From the NCBI GenBank assembly GCA_947505915.1, contig CANNNH010000052.1, positions 1 through 8,252 on the forward strand: a stretch of DNA of 8,252 nt, in the 5' to 3' direction. The notes under the pieces were generated by a model, which was not told where the DNA came from, did not search any database, and was given only the letters and a program-made list of their open reading frames with translations. The stretch is from Comamonadaceae bacterium. Its GTDB lineage: Bacteria > Pseudomonadota > Gammaproteobacteria > Burkholderiales > Burkholderiaceae. Position numbers and translations under genes: made by a program. Positions 1 to 7,212 of this stretch are shown piece after piece. The first letter of the stretch is position 1; each line of letters opens with the position of its first letter.

Positions 1-129
1 GGTGCCGCCAAATTTGGCCGCCAGAACAGTCGTGATGGCCGCTGTCAATGTGGTCTTGCCGTGGTCGACGTGGCCGATCGTGCCAACGTTGACGTGGGGC
101 TTGGTTCGTGCGAATTTTTCTTTTGCCAT
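1..129 (-). CDS. tuf: Elongation factor Tu, N-terminal fragment (cut by window edge)
   Basis: EF-Tu is the cytoplasmic GTPase that carries aminoacyl-tRNA to the ribosomal A site. Only the first 43 codons are present; the gene continues past the left edge. The fragment begins [20 protein letters not shown] and contains the P-loop (G1) GHVDHGKTT at residues 19-27, with Lys25 and Thr26 as the nucleotide-binding residues. HVDHGK, rather than the HIDAGK of EF-G, is diagnostic of EF-Tu and related factors. The ATG is preceded by a good Shine-Dalgarno, GGAG, six bases upstream. The gene lies 111 bp downstream of fusA, the usual last position of a str operon. Many proteobacteria carry two nearly identical tuf genes; this is the fusA-linked copy. 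The switch regions and domains II and III cannot be judged from here. Confidence 0.97.
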   Translation of the reverse strand, partial: MAKEKFARTKPHVNVGTIGHVDHGKTTLTAAITTVLAAKFGGT

Positions 130-240
130 GATTTACTCCAGATAAAGAACGTGCCACGTGACAGGTTTAACGTCTGCACTGTGTTGCTGATTCCCCCGCC
201 ACGGGCAGCGGAGGGCACACAATCGCAGACAAGGAAAAAT
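130..240 (-). other. fusA-tuf spacer with a long imperfect stem-loop
   Basis: This 111-bp spacer on the transcribed strand can fold into one three-part hairpin. The outer stem pairs 225-230 with 172-177 (GTCTGC/GCAGAC). After a small internal loop, 217-221 pairs with 180-184 (TGTGT/ACACA). The apical stem pairs 208-214 with 193-199 (CCTCCGC/GCGGGGG, one G-U pair) around an 8-base loop. No U-tract follows, so it does not look like an intrinsic terminator. A role in mRNA processing, stability or tuf translation is inference. The tuf Shine-Dalgarno lies outside the structure. Confidence 0.5.
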
Positions 241-2343
241 TTACTTGGCGCGGGCAGCCATGATGGCTTCAGATACGTTGCGCGGCGCTTCAGCGTAGTG
301 CTTGAACTCCATAGAGTACGTTGCACGGCCTTGCGTTGCAGAGCGCAGAGTGGTCGAGTAGCCGAACATTTCGGACAGTGGCACTTCGGCCTTGATGGCT
401 TTGCCGCCACCGATCATGTCTTCCATGCCCTGGACCATGCCGCGGCGTGAGGACAAATCGCCCATCACGTTACCGGCGTAGTCTTCCGGGGTCTCAACTT
501 CCACAGCCATCATCGGCTCCAGAATCACCGGGCTGGCCTTGCGGCAACCTTCTTTGAAGCCGAAGATGGCCGCCATCTTGAAGGCCAACTCATTCGAGTC
601 CACGTCGTGGTACGAGCCGAAGTGCAGCGTGACCTTGACGTCGACCACCGGGTAACCGGCGAGCACGCCCGTGGTCACAGCTTCATGAATGCCTTTTTCA
701 ACCGCAGGAATGTATTCGCGTGGCACCACACCGCCCTTGATGGCGTCGATGAACTCAATGCCCTTGCCCGGCTCGTTGGGTTCGATCTTCAGAACCACGT
801 GGCCGTACTGGCCCTTACCGCCGGACTGACGAACGAACTTGCCTTCGGCATCTTCCACGGTCTTGCGGATGGTTTCGCGGTAAGCCACTTGCGGTTTGCC
901 GACATTGGCCTCAACGCCGAATTCGCGCTTCATGCGGTCCACGATGATCTCGAGGTGCAACTCGCCCATGCCGGCGATGATGGTCTGACCGGATTCTTCG
1001 TCGGTCTTGACGCGGAAAGACGGATCTTCTGCAGCCAGACGCTGCAAAGCGATACCCATTTTTTCCTGGTCAGCTTTGGTCTTGGGCTCAACTGCCTGCG
1101 CAATCACAGGCTCAGGGAAGACCATGCGCTCGAGCATGATGATGGCGTCCGGATCGCACAGAGTTTCGCCCGTGGTCACGTCTTTCAGACCCACGCAGGC
1201 GGCGATGTCGCCGGCCACAATTTCGCTGACTTCCTGGCGCTCATTGGCGTGCATCTGAACGATACGGCCGATACGCTCTTTCTTGCCCTTGATCGGGTTG
1301 TAAACGGTGTCGCCCTTTTTCAGAACGCCCGAGTAAACGCGCACGAAAGTGAGCTGGCCCACAAACGGGTCGGTCATCAGCTTGAAAGCCAGGGCCGAGA
1401 ATTTCTCGCCGTCATCCGCATTGCGGCTCACCGGTGCTTCGTCATCGTCCGTGCCAGTCACAGGCGGGATGTCGATAGGGGCCGGCATGAAGTCGATCAC
1501 GGCGTCCAGCATCCGCTGCACACCCTTGTTCTTGAAAGCCGAGCCGCAGTACATGGGCTGGATTTCGCTGGCGATGGTGCGGGTGCGAATGCCGAACTTG
1601 ATTTCTTCCTCGGAAAGGTCGCCCTCTTCGAGGTATTTGTTCATCAGCTCTTCATTGGCTTCAGCGGCGGCCTCGACCATTTTTTCGCGCCACTCTTTGG
1701 CTGAAGCCAGTAATTCAGGTGGAATTTCGCGGTATTCGAACTTCATGCCTTGCGAAGCTTCGTCCCAAATGATGGCTTTCATCATGATCAGGTCGACCAC
1801 GCCAGTGAAACTTTCTTCAGCGCCGATGGGGATCACCATGGGCACGGGGCTGGCTTTCAGGCGGAGCTTCATGCCTTCGACAACCTTGAAGAAGTTGGCA
1901 CCTGTGCGGTCCATCTTGTTCACAAAGGCCAGGCGCGGCACTTTGTACTTGTTGGCCTGACGCCAGACGGTCTCGGACTGGGGCTGCACGCCACCCACAG
2001 CGCAGTAAACCATGCAAGCGCCATCGAGCACGCGCATCGAGCGCTCGACTTCAATGGTGAAGTCAACGTGGCCCGGGGTGTCAATGATGTTGATGCGATG
2101 CTCAGGGTAGGACGAGTCCATGCCCTTCCAGAAGCAGGTGGTGGCAGCAGAGGTGATCGTGATGCCACGCTCTTGCTCTTGCTCCATCCAGTCCATGGTG
2201 GCGGCGCCATCATGGACTTCACCGATTTTGTGGCTCACGCCTGTGTAAAACAAAATGCGCTCGGTGGTGGTGGTCTTGCCGGCGTCAATGTGCGCGGAAA
2301 TACCGATGTTGCGGTAGTTTTTAATGGGTGTAGCGCGGGACAT
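241..2343 (-). CDS. fusA: Translation elongation factor G
   Basis: EF-G is the ribosomal translocase: with GTP it moves tRNA and mRNA after peptide-bond formation and, with ribosome recycling factor, helps split the ribosome. The 700-residue length is normal for bacterial EF-G. The G domain shows G1 AHIDAGKT at residues 17-24, the switch I segment [12 protein letters not shown] at about 58-69, G3 DTPGH at 88-92 with the catalytic-type His92, and G4 NKMD at 142-145. Domains II-V follow without interruption; the domain IV segment [14 protein letters not shown] is recognisable near residue 530. The protein starts [20 protein letters not shown], as expected, so the ATG at 2343 is well placed although its Shine-Dalgarno (GAAAG) is weak. 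It sits between rpsG and tuf in the str operon. It looks like the housekeeping form, not a spare EF-G2 or a resistance-type homologue. Confidence 0.98.
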   Translation of the reverse strand: MSRATPIKNYRNIGISAHIDAGKTTTTERILFYTGVSHKIGEVHDGAATMDWMEQEQERGITITSAATTCFWKGMDSSYPEHRINIIDTPGHVDFTIEVERSMRVLDGACMVYCAVGGVQPQSETVWRQANKYKVPRLAFVNKMDRTGANFFKVVEGMKLRLKASPVPMVIPIGAEESFTGVVDLIMMKAIIWDEASQGMKFEYREIPPELLASAKEWREKMVEAAAEANEELMNKYLEEGDLSEEEIKFGIRTRTIASEIQPMYCGSAFKNKGVQRMLDAVIDFMPAPIDIPPVTGTDDDEAPVSRNADDGEKFSALAFKLMTDPFVGQLTFVRVYSGVLKKGDTVYNPIKGKKERIGRIVQMHANERQEVSEIVAGDIAACVGLKDVTTGETLCDPDAIIMLERMVFPEPVIAQAVEPKTKADQEKMGIALQRLAAEDPSFRVKTDEESGQTIIAGMGELHLEIIVDRMKREFGVEANVGKPQVAYRETIRKTVEDAEGKFVRQSGGKGQYGHVVLKIEPNEPGKGIEFIDAIKGGVVPREYIPAVEKGIHEAVTTGVLAGYPVVDVKVTLHFGSYHDVDSNELAFKMAAIFGFKEGCRKASPVILEPMMAVEVETPEDYAGNVMGDLSSRRGMVQGMEDMIGGGKAIKAEVPLSEMFGYSTTLRSATQGRATYSMEFKHYAEAPRNVSEAIMAARAK

Positions 2344-2538
2344 AAATTACTTTCAGTTCGCCAAACGAATAAGAGATAACTAAAAACATGGCGCATGTTT
2401 TCACTGCGCGAGTGCCGGCGGCACTTTGCGGTGACGGCCGGCAGGGATAGGGGCTAGAGCTTTGCGGGCCCGGCACGCAGTGGGCCGGGGAACAGCTGTC
2501 AACGCGTCAAATTCCTGCAGCCAACACGCACGTCGACT
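2344..2538 (-). other. rpsG-fusA spacer with three inverted repeats
   Basis: No gene is evident in this 195-bp spacer. Three compact inverted repeats lie in the transcribed strand, in order from rpsG: a 6-bp stem CCCGGC/GCCGGG (2469-2474 with 2484-2489, 9-base loop), a 6-bp stem AGTGCC/GGCACT (2411-2416 with 2420-2425, 3-base loop), and an 8-bp stem AAAACATG/CATGTTTT (2383-2390 with 2394-2401, 3-base loop). The last lies about 40 bases before the fusA start and is followed by TAGTT, not a run of U, so termination there is doubtful. No convincing sigma70 promoter was found. Confidence 0.5.
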
Positions 2539-3012
2539 TTAGAAGCGGAAGTGGCTGAAGGCCTTGTTGGCTTCGGCCATGCGGTGAACTTCGTCACGCT
2601 TTTTCATGGCGCCGCCACGACCTTCGGTTGCTTCCATCAGCTCATTGGCCAGACGCAAAGACATGGATTTTTCACCACGCTTTTTGGCAGCCTCTTTGAG
2701 CCAGCGCATGGCCAAAGCCATACGGCGCACAGGGCGAACTTCAACCGGCACCTGGTAGTTGGCACCACCGACACGGCGGGACTTCACTTCAACCATGGGC
2801 TTGATGTTGCCGATGGCCATATGGAAAGCCTCCAGCGGGTCTTTGCCGGGGTTCTTTTTCTCGATGAATTCGAGCGCGCCATAAATGATGCGCTCAGCGA
2901 CGGCCTTTTTACCGCCTTGCATGATCACGTTCATGAACTTGGCGAGATCGACATCGCCAAATTTTGGATCAGGAAGAATTTCACGTTTAGGGACTTCGCG
3001 ACGACGTGGCAT
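2539..3012 (-). CDS. rpsG: 30S ribosomal protein S7
   Basis: S7 is a primary binder of the 16S rRNA 3' major domain; it nucleates assembly of the 30S head and contacts tRNA near the E site. The 157-residue product begins [20 protein letters not shown] and ends in [11 protein letters not shown], typical of betaproteobacterial S7. The rRNA-binding basic segments are present, including the [14 protein letters not shown] stretch near residues 78-91 and the AKKRGEKSM loop. The frame stays open 17 codons further upstream to another ATG (3063), but the family N-terminus and the strong Shine-Dalgarno support the start at 3012. It lies 230 bp after rpsL and 195 bp before fusA. In E. coli, S7 represses its own operon by binding mRNA in the rpsL-rpsG spacer; whether that occurs here is unknown, but the spacer is structured. 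Confidence 0.97.
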   Translation of the reverse strand: MPRRREVPKREILPDPKFGDVDLAKFMNVIMQGGKKAVAERIIYGALEFIEKKNPGKDPLEAFHMAIGNIKPMVEVKSRRVGGANYQVPVEVRPVRRMALAMRWLKEAAKKRGEKSMSLRLANELMEATEGRGGAMKKRDEVHRMAEANKAFSHFRF

Positions 3013-3242
3013 TTTTTCACCTCTTTGCTTCAGTTGGCACCACTCCAGGAAATCCCGGGGCAACGCCGCGAGAGTTAGTTAACTCTCACTTACTCGACCG
3101 GCACAACTATTTGCGCTTGGGTCACTTCGCTCTCAACGCCCTGCCGGGACGAAGTGAGCACCTTGTTTTTTGAAGACATCTGCAAACCATTTGCAAGCGC
3201 TTCTGGCGCGGACACTGCTTGCGCAGACCGAGCAGACCGGAT
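3013..3242 (-). other. rpsL-rpsG spacer with stable inverted repeats; candidate S7 control region
   Basis: No gene is supported in this 230-bp spacer. It holds an 8-bp perfect inverted repeat, TCACTTCG/CGAAGTGA (3122-3129 with 3150-3157, 20-base loop), and a 7-bp repeat, GAGAGTT/AACTCTC (3070-3076 with 3081-3087, 4-base loop). Nearer rpsL, TGCAAA/TTTGCA (3181-3186 with 3190-3195) competes with GCAAGC/GCTTGC (3193-3198 with 3217-3222), because the two stems share 3193-3195. Two copies of GCAGACCG (plus strand) lie just after the rpsL stop at 3223-3230 and 3232-3239. The same interval in E. coli is the S7 translational-feedback site, but it is much shorter there; equivalence here is inference. 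Confidence 0.5.
3018..3024 (-). promoter_or_regulatory. Ribosome binding site that fixes the rpsG start
   Basis: AGAGGTG on the minus strand ends five bases before the ATG at 3012. It decides in favour of this start over the in-frame ATG at 3063, which would add 17 residues not typical of S7. Confidence 0.85.
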
Positions 3243-3620
3243 TTATTTAGCCTTTGGCTTTTTCGCGCCGTACTTGGAACGCGACTGCTTGCGGTCTTTG
3301 ACGCCCTGCAAGTCAAGCGAGCCACGCACGATGTGGTACCGCACACCAGGCAAATCCTTGACACGACCGCCACGAACCAGCACCACGCTGTGTTCCTGCA
3401 GGTTGTGGCCTTCGCCGCCGATGTAGGAGATGATCTCGAACCCGTTGGTCAGGCGCACTTTGGCGACTTTACGCAGAGCAGAGTTTGGTTTCTTGGGCGT
3501 CGTGGTGTACACACGGGTGCACACGCCGCGGCGCTGCGGAGAGTTTTGCATCGCGGGGCTTTTCGAGTTGATCTTCTCGACTTCGCGCCCCTGACGCACT
3601 AGCTGGTTAATGGTTGGCAT
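3243..3620 (-). CDS. rpsL: 30S ribosomal protein S12
   Basis: S12 sits at the 30S-50S interface by the decoding centre and governs tRNA selection accuracy; it is the classic streptomycin-resistance target. The 125-residue protein starts [17 protein letters not shown], the betaproteobacterial form, and contains the near-invariant blocks [20 protein letters not shown] (about 30-49) and [13 protein letters not shown] (84-96). Both resistance-associated lysines are wild type: Lys43 in PKKPNSA and Lys88 in RVKDLPG, counting Met as 1. Asp89, the residue methylthiolated by RimO in other bacteria, is present. A GAGG Shine-Dalgarno lies about 11 bases upstream, slightly far. It is the first gene of the str operon and has its own promoter in the gap after dacA. 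Confidence 0.98.
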   Translation of the reverse strand: MPTINQLVRQGREVEKINSKSPAMQNSPQRRGVCTRVYTTTPKKPNSALRKVAKVRLTNGFEIISYIGGEGHNLQEHSVVLVRGGRVKDLPGVRYHIVRGSLDLQGVKDRKQSRSKYGAKKPKAK

Positions 3621-3705
3621 TTAAAAACGTCCCTCAACGTCTGATATCTAACTGACCCGGCTGCACCGTGCCTGACACGTGAAAAACCGGAAAAACGTAA
3701 ATCCC

Positions 3706-3720
3706 TCCGGAATTTCCGGA
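3706..3720. repeat. 15-bp inverted repeat at the start of the str-operon leader
   Basis: TCCGGAATTTCCGGA is a perfect odd-length palindrome (7-bp arms around one central base). It lies a few bases after the predicted transcription start of rpsL. A further CCGGAA (3687-3692, plus strand) lies 20 bp away, followed by an A-run like the one after the palindrome. It could be an operator for a dimeric regulator or a 5' RNA element; neither is shown. Confidence 0.55.
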
Positions 3721-3730
3721 AAAGCCTATG

Positions 3731-3759
3731 AGTGTAGCAGGCTGGGATAAGGCATGCAA
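3731..3759 (-). promoter_or_regulatory. Predicted sigma70 promoter of the rpsL-rpsG-fusA-tuf operon
   Basis: On the minus strand a -35-like TTGCAT (3754-3759) is followed after 17 bp by the -10 hexamer TACACT (3731-3736), with TG one base upstream of the -10 (extended -10, TGC-TACACT). The predicted transcription start is near 3724, giving a 5' leader of about 104 bases before the rpsL ATG. The -35 matches consensus in only three positions, which the extended -10 may offset. It lies just 35 bp past the dacA stop codon, so transcription from dacA may also enter the operon. Confidence 0.6.
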
Positions 3760-3793
3760 ATCAAGGCCTTGCCGCCGCCAAAGCAGCCGGCCG

Positions 3794-4993
3794 TTACTTG
3801 ATCCACAGGCGGATCGAGTCCCAGGCACGCCCCAGCACGCCGGCCTCATCGACGGCCTCCAGCGCCAGCAAGGGCACTTCGGCCACCACCACTTCATTGG
3901 CCGCAGTGACCCTGAGCGTGCCGATTGCCTGGCCACGCCGGAACGGGGCTACCAGCGGGTTAGGCCGGACCACCTGCGTTTTGAGCTTGGCGCCGCTGCC
4001 CGCCGGCACCGCCACGACAATGGCTTCCGGACGGCCCAGATTGACTACGTTCGACTTACCTTTCCAGACCGGCGGGGACACCACCGGCTGCGCGGCATCG
4101 AACAGCTTGACCACTTCAAACGCGGTGTAGCCCCAGTTGAGCAGTTTTTGCGCCTCGGTGGCCCGGGCGTTTTCGCTAGCGGCACCCAACACAATGGCCA
4201 TGATGCGGCGATTCCCCTGCGCACCCTGAGCGCCCAGGCCGGGAACATCACGCTTGGCGGTGGCGATCATGCAAAAACCCGCTGCCGCTGTATGACCGGT
4301 TTTGAGGCCGTCAACCGAGGGGTCGCGAAACAGCAACAAGTTACGGTTGCTGTCGTTGGCCGCAGGTGTGCCCGGGTAGCGGTATTTTTTCAGCGCATAG
4401 TAGCCGGTGTAGTCAGGAAAATCCTGCAGCAGCCGGGTTGCCAGCAGGCTCAAATCGCGGGCGCTTGTGCTGTGGCCTGGCTCGGTCAAGCCTTCGGGGT
4501 TGGTGAAGCTGCTGGACTTCATGCCCAACATCTTGGCGCGCTCGTTCATCATCTGCACAAAGCGCTCGACCGTGCCGCCCACGCCCTCGGCCAGCGCCAC
4601 CGTGGCGTCATTGCCTGACTGAACGATCATGCCTTTGATCAGATCTTCAACCGGCACCTTCATCTTAGGGTCGATGAACATGCGAGAGCCCGGCATTTTC
4701 CAGGCGCGCTCGCTCACCCCCAAGGTTTGCTTCAGGTCTATTTTTTTGGCTCTGAGCGCATCAAATACCAGGTAGGCCGTCATCAGCTTTGTCAGCGACG
4801 CCGGCTCAATGGGTGTGTCGATGTCTTTGGCCGCCAGAATCTGGTTGGCCGTGATGTCCAGCACCAGATAAGCACGCGCGGCCACTTCTGGCGGCTGAAC
4901 TTGCTGGGCAAGCACCGGGGCAAACTGCGTCAGCGTTGCAAAAAAAACAAAAAAGCTGGCAAGGGCGGCCGGCACGCGTGTGAATCGGGGCAT
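3794..4993 (-). CDS. dacA: D-alanyl-D-alanine carboxypeptidase (PBP5/6 type, peptidase family S11)
   Basis: This is a low-molecular-mass penicillin-binding protein that removes the terminal D-Ala from peptidoglycan pentapeptides in the periplasm, limiting cross-linking and helping maintain cell shape. The 399-residue protein has an N-terminal signal peptide (hydrophobic core about 8-27, likely cleavage after VLA at residue 29). The three active-site motifs are in order: SLTK at 66-69 with nucleophile Ser66 and Lys69, SGN at 126-128, and KTG at 231-233. The C-terminal domain from about residue 295 matches the PBP5 beta-rich domain, and the last residues (GRAWDSIRLWIK) resemble the amphipathic helix that anchors these enzymes to the outer face of the inner membrane. 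It lies 69 bp after the hydrolase gene and directly upstream of the str operon. The symbol follows family convention; dacC would be an equally fair label. Confidence 0.93.
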   Translation of the reverse strand: MPRFTRVPAALASFFVFFATLTQFAPVLAQQVQPPEVAARAYLVLDITANQILAAKDIDTPIEPASLTKLMTAYLVFDALRAKKIDLKQTLGVSERAWKMPGSRMFIDPKMKVPVEDLIKGMIVQSGNDATVALAEGVGGTVERFVQMMNERAKMLGMKSSSFTNPEGLTEPGHSTSARDLSLLATRLLQDFPDYTGYYALKKYRYPGTPAANDSNRNLLLFRDPSVDGLKTGHTAAAGFCMIATAKRDVPGLGAQGAQGNRRIMAIVLGAASENARATEAQKLLNWGYTAFEVVKLFDAAQPVVSPPVWKGKSNVVNLGRPEAIVVAVPAGSGAKLKTQVVRPNPLVAPFRRGQAIGTLRVTAANEVVVAEVPLLALEAVDEAGVLGRAWDSIRLWIK

Positions 4994-5062
4994 GGGTTTT
5001 ATTTCTTCAACAAGAAGGTTCGCCCTCGTGGGACAAAAACTGGGCTGCGTGCCGTCACGGTT

Positions 5063-5683
5063 TCAACTCAAGTGACGCACCACCAGGCTCTTCAATAAGG
5101 GTAATTGTCCATGAAAGAAATGACCGACCCCCGGCACCACCGTGACCGGCATGAATTGAGGACGAGCCCAGTCGAGCACGTTGGCCAAGGGCACCGTGTC
5201 ATCGCTCTCTCCGTGGATCACCAAAGTTTTGTCATGCGCCTGGCTCGGGACAGGCGCGACCGCAAACCGGCTGGCGGCGGTACCGACCAGCACCAGGCTG
5301 TCAATCTCACGCTCTTGCTCCAGCGCGGCCAAAGCGTGGGAGGTGACAAAGGCGCCGAAAGAAAAACCCGCCAGCGCCAATCGCCCGGCCGGTGCGGCAT
5401 GCCCCACCACGGACAGCATGTCCAAGAGTTCACCGCGGCCTTCGTCATGGCTGCCCTCGCTGCCGCCCACACCCCGGAAATTAAACCGGACCGCCGTCCA
5501 GCCACACTGGGTGAAGGCGCGCGCCAATGTTTGCACCACCTTGTTGTCCATGGTGCCGCCAAACAAGGGATGCGGATGGGCAATCACGGCCACCCCTTTG
5601 GCGGTGGTGGCGGGCTCGTCCAGGGCCATTTCGATCCGGCCCGCCTGGCCCTGGATCATGATTTTTTGTGTTTGAGCGTTCAA
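5063..5683 (-). CDS. Small alpha/beta hydrolase (COG2945-like), probable TTG start
   Basis: The 206-residue protein has an alpha/beta-hydrolase fold and no signal peptide, so it is probably cytoplasmic. The family motif HPHPLFGGTMDNKVV (36-50) is followed by FNFRGVGGSEG (68-77), the nucleophile elbow GFSFG (106-110) with Ser108, the acid in HGESDDTVP (probably Asp161), and His188 in GVGHFFHG, so the triad is complete. Substrate is unknown; esterase or thioesterase activity is inferred from the fold only. The start at 5683 is TTG: it gives the expected N-terminus, MNAQTQKIMI, and is preceded by AAGG seven bases upstream. The first in-frame ATG, at 5659, lacks any Shine-Dalgarno. The gene begins 26 bp after the ferredoxin stop and probably shares its transcript. 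Confidence 0.85.
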   Translation of the reverse strand: MNAQTQKIMIQGQAGRIEMALDEPATTAKGVAVIAHPHPLFGGTMDNKVVQTLARAFTQCGWTAVRFNFRGVGGSEGSHDEGRGELLDMLSVVGHAAPAGRLALAGFSFGAFVTSHALAALEQEREIDSLVLVGTAASRFAVAPVPSQAHDKTLVIHGESDDTVPLANVLDWARPQFMPVTVVPGVGHFFHGQLPLLKSLVVRHLS

Positions 5684-5709
5684 AACCAGGCCTTCGTGGC
5701 GGACAAGCT

Positions 5710-6081
5710 TCAGCGGCCCAGATCCGGCGGCGTCAGCAAGCGCTCCACAACCTGACCATTTTGAAGGTGCGATTGAACAATTTCGTCAATGTCATGCGCA
5801 TCAACGTAGCTGTACCAGACCGCCTCCGGGTACACCACCAGCACCGGGCCGGCAGCGCAACGGTCCAGACAACCGGCCTTGTTAACGCGCACCTGGCCGG
5901 GACCGCTCAAGCCGGCGTCTTTGACGCGCGACTTGCAATGGTCAAACGCGGCTTGCGCCCCGTGATGAGCGCAGGCATTTTGGCCGTTACTGCGCTCATT
6001 CAAACAAAAGAAAACATGGCGCTGGTAATAAGATGCCGGCGCTGCGCTGCCATCTGAAGGCAAAGGTGTCACAAGAGTCAT
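5710..6081 (-). CDS. Thioredoxin-like [2Fe-2S] ferredoxin (COG3411 type)
   Basis: The 123-residue soluble protein carries four cysteines with the spacing of thioredoxin-fold [2Fe-2S] ferredoxins: Cys26 and Cys37 (C-x10-C, in HVFFCLNERSNGQNACAHHG), then Cys71 and Cys75 (C-x3-C, in NKAGCLDRCAAGPVLVVYPE). An additional Cys49 is probably not a ligand. The C-terminal part, with VWYSYVDAHDIDEIVQSHL, is typical of the family. It should act as a one-electron carrier in the cytoplasm; its partner is unknown. The ATG at 6081 is only 9 bp after the stop of the VanZ-family gene. AAGG is nearly adjacent to the start codon, too close for an ideal Shine-Dalgarno, so translation is probably coupled to the upstream gene. 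The hydrolase gene follows after 26 bp. Confidence 0.88.
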   Translation of the reverse strand: MTLVTPLPSDGSAAPASYYQRHVFFCLNERSNGQNACAHHGAQAAFDHCKSRVKDAGLSGPGQVRVNKAGCLDRCAAGPVLVVYPEAVWYSYVDAHDIDEIVQSHLQNGQVVERLLTPPDLGR

Positions 6082-6090
6082 GCCTTGATT

Positions 6091-7212
6091 TTACGGGCGC
6101 GAGGCGCCCGGCGCCTGCTCAGGCCGGCACAAGCGCATGATCACGTAGGTCAAGGCCGCAAACGGCCATAACCAACCCAACCATTGGGCCAGTCCGTGAA
6201 AGCGGATAAACCGGCCCTGCTCCCAGACTTGCAGATTCTGCGCCAGATAAGGGCTGGCCGAGGCCTGGTTGAGCATGACCAATTGCACACTCAAGGCCAG
6301 CAAGGCCAACACGGTGGCCGTGCGCGGGGACGTCCACAAGGTCAACATCGCCAGGATGCAAGCACACAAAAAACCAACGCGCACAGGCAGGTCAAACCAG
6401 GCCCAGGCATGCGTTGGCCCGTAACTCAGGGCCGCAGACAGCACCGTGAAATACAGACCACCGGCCAACAGCCACAAAACGGCGGCGCTGCGGTGAGCCC
6501 AGCCGCGCATCACGCCAAAAGCGACCAGGCAGGGAATAAGCCCGCCCAGCGCCACCACAATCACCTGCGCGGCCGGCACCATGGGCTGCAGTTCGACATC
6601 GCGCACAGGCAGCCACTCCAGAAAAGGTGAATCCAACAGCAGCGCGGCCAACGCCGGCTCCAATCGCTCGAGAATCTGACCCAGGCCCAACGGCACCGAC
6701 ACCGGGAACAGTAAAGCCAGTGGCCACAAGGCCAGCAAAACCAAAGCGCCTCGCGCTTCGGTTTCAAACCAGCGCGCCCGGAAATCGCTCCAACGATGCA
6801 ACACGCCCATTTTTTCCAGCAGCGAAGCGCTCACCGCACCGGCCCAGGCGCCTGCGGCGTTGAGCGCAAAGTCAGCATTAGAGGGAACCCTGGACGGCAA
6901 ATGCGCCTGCAAAGTTTCCATGCTCAAAGACAGCGCAGCTGATGCCAGACTCGCCATACTGATAGCCCAGGCCCCCCGGCCGCTGCGCAGCGCTGCCAGC
7001 GCGAGCAAAAAACCCAAGGGGGCATAACCCAGGAAATTGGTGCTGACATCAAAGCCGGTCCAGTAGCGCGGCCAGGCTGAAGTCAAAAAAACGAATGGCG
7101 ACAAGCCCTGGTCACGCCAGCCGGTGAAGGGGTACAGACTGGCATAAACAATCAAGCACAAAGTAGCCAATGCCAATGGCCAAGCCGTGGTCCGGTGCAG
7201 GGCGGGGCTCAT
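6091..7212 (-). CDS. VanZ-family multi-pass membrane protein
   Basis: The 373-residue inner-membrane protein has about ten hydrophobic segments, roughly 11-29, 58-76, 83-98, 115-131, 155-176, 213-235, 243-263, 276-293, 297-314 and 341-360. The N-terminal 135 residues match the VanZ-like pattern: an N-terminal helix ending LYPFTGWR, then NFLGYAPLGFLLA (59-71), METLQAHLPSRVPSNADFALN (98-118) with Glu99, Arg108, Asp114 and Asn118, and a glycine-rich helix. VanZ is named for a teicoplanin-resistance protein, but the biochemical role of the family is unknown and no resistance should be inferred. The C-terminal two thirds is a further membrane region without a motif I recognise. The start ATG overlaps the TGA of a five-codon mini-ORF as ATGA, and no Shine-Dalgarno lies at normal distance from it. 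Confidence 0.82.
   Translation of the reverse strand: MSPALHRTTAWPLALATLCLIVYASLYPFTGWRDQGLSPFVFLTSAWPRYWTGFDVSTNFLGYAPLGFLLALAALRSGRGAWAISMASLASAALSLSMETLQAHLPSRVPSNADFALNAAGAWAGAVSASLLEKMGVLHRWSDFRARWFETEARGALVLLALWPLALLFPVSVPLGLGQILERLEPALAALLLDSPFLEWLPVRDVELQPMVPAAQVIVVALGGLIPCLVAFGVMRGWAHRSAAVLWLLAGGLYFTVLSAALSYGPTHAWAWFDLPVRVGFLCACILAMLTLWTSPRTATVLALLALSVQLVMLNQASASPYLAQNLQVWEQGRFIRFHGLAQWLGWLWPFAALTYVIMRLCRPEQAPGASRP

Noticed and set aside
607..1704. Long plus-strand open frame (365 codons) opposite fusA, with others at 1349-1960 and 1750-2379
   Set aside because: These lie wholly antisense to an intact, highly conserved fusA. Their composition (rich in His, Val, Ala, Arg) is that of mirrored codons in a GC-rich gene, and no family is recognisable.
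2383..2401. AAAACATG/CATGTTTT repeat as an intrinsic terminator after rpsG
   Set aside because: The stem is mostly A-T at its base, there is no GC-rich core, and the following bases (TAGTT) are not a U-tract. fusA and rpsG are normally cotranscribed.
2513..2538. TTGACG/TTGACA-like -35 elements around 2490-2515 as a secondary fusA promoter
   Set aside because: No acceptable -10 hexamer lies 16-18 bp downstream on the minus strand.
3013..3063. Seventeen-residue N-terminal extension of S7 starting at 3063
   Set aside because: The canonical S7 N-terminus [13 protein letters not shown] begins at 3012, directly after a strong AGAGGTG Shine-Dalgarno.
3243..3620. Possible streptomycin-resistance variant of S12
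   Set aside because: Lys43 and Lys88 and their surrounding motifs are wild type.
4994..5062. Possible terminator between the hydrolase gene and dacA (short CGTG/CACG pairing followed later by five T)
   Set aside because: The stem is only four base pairs and separated from the T-run by eight bases; it does not meet a Rho-independent pattern.
6091..7212. Glycopeptide-resistance gene because of the VanZ resemblance
   Set aside because: VanZ-like membrane proteins are widespread in bacteria with no van cluster. No vanH, vanA or vanX homologue is nearby, and a Gram-negative context makes this role unlikely.
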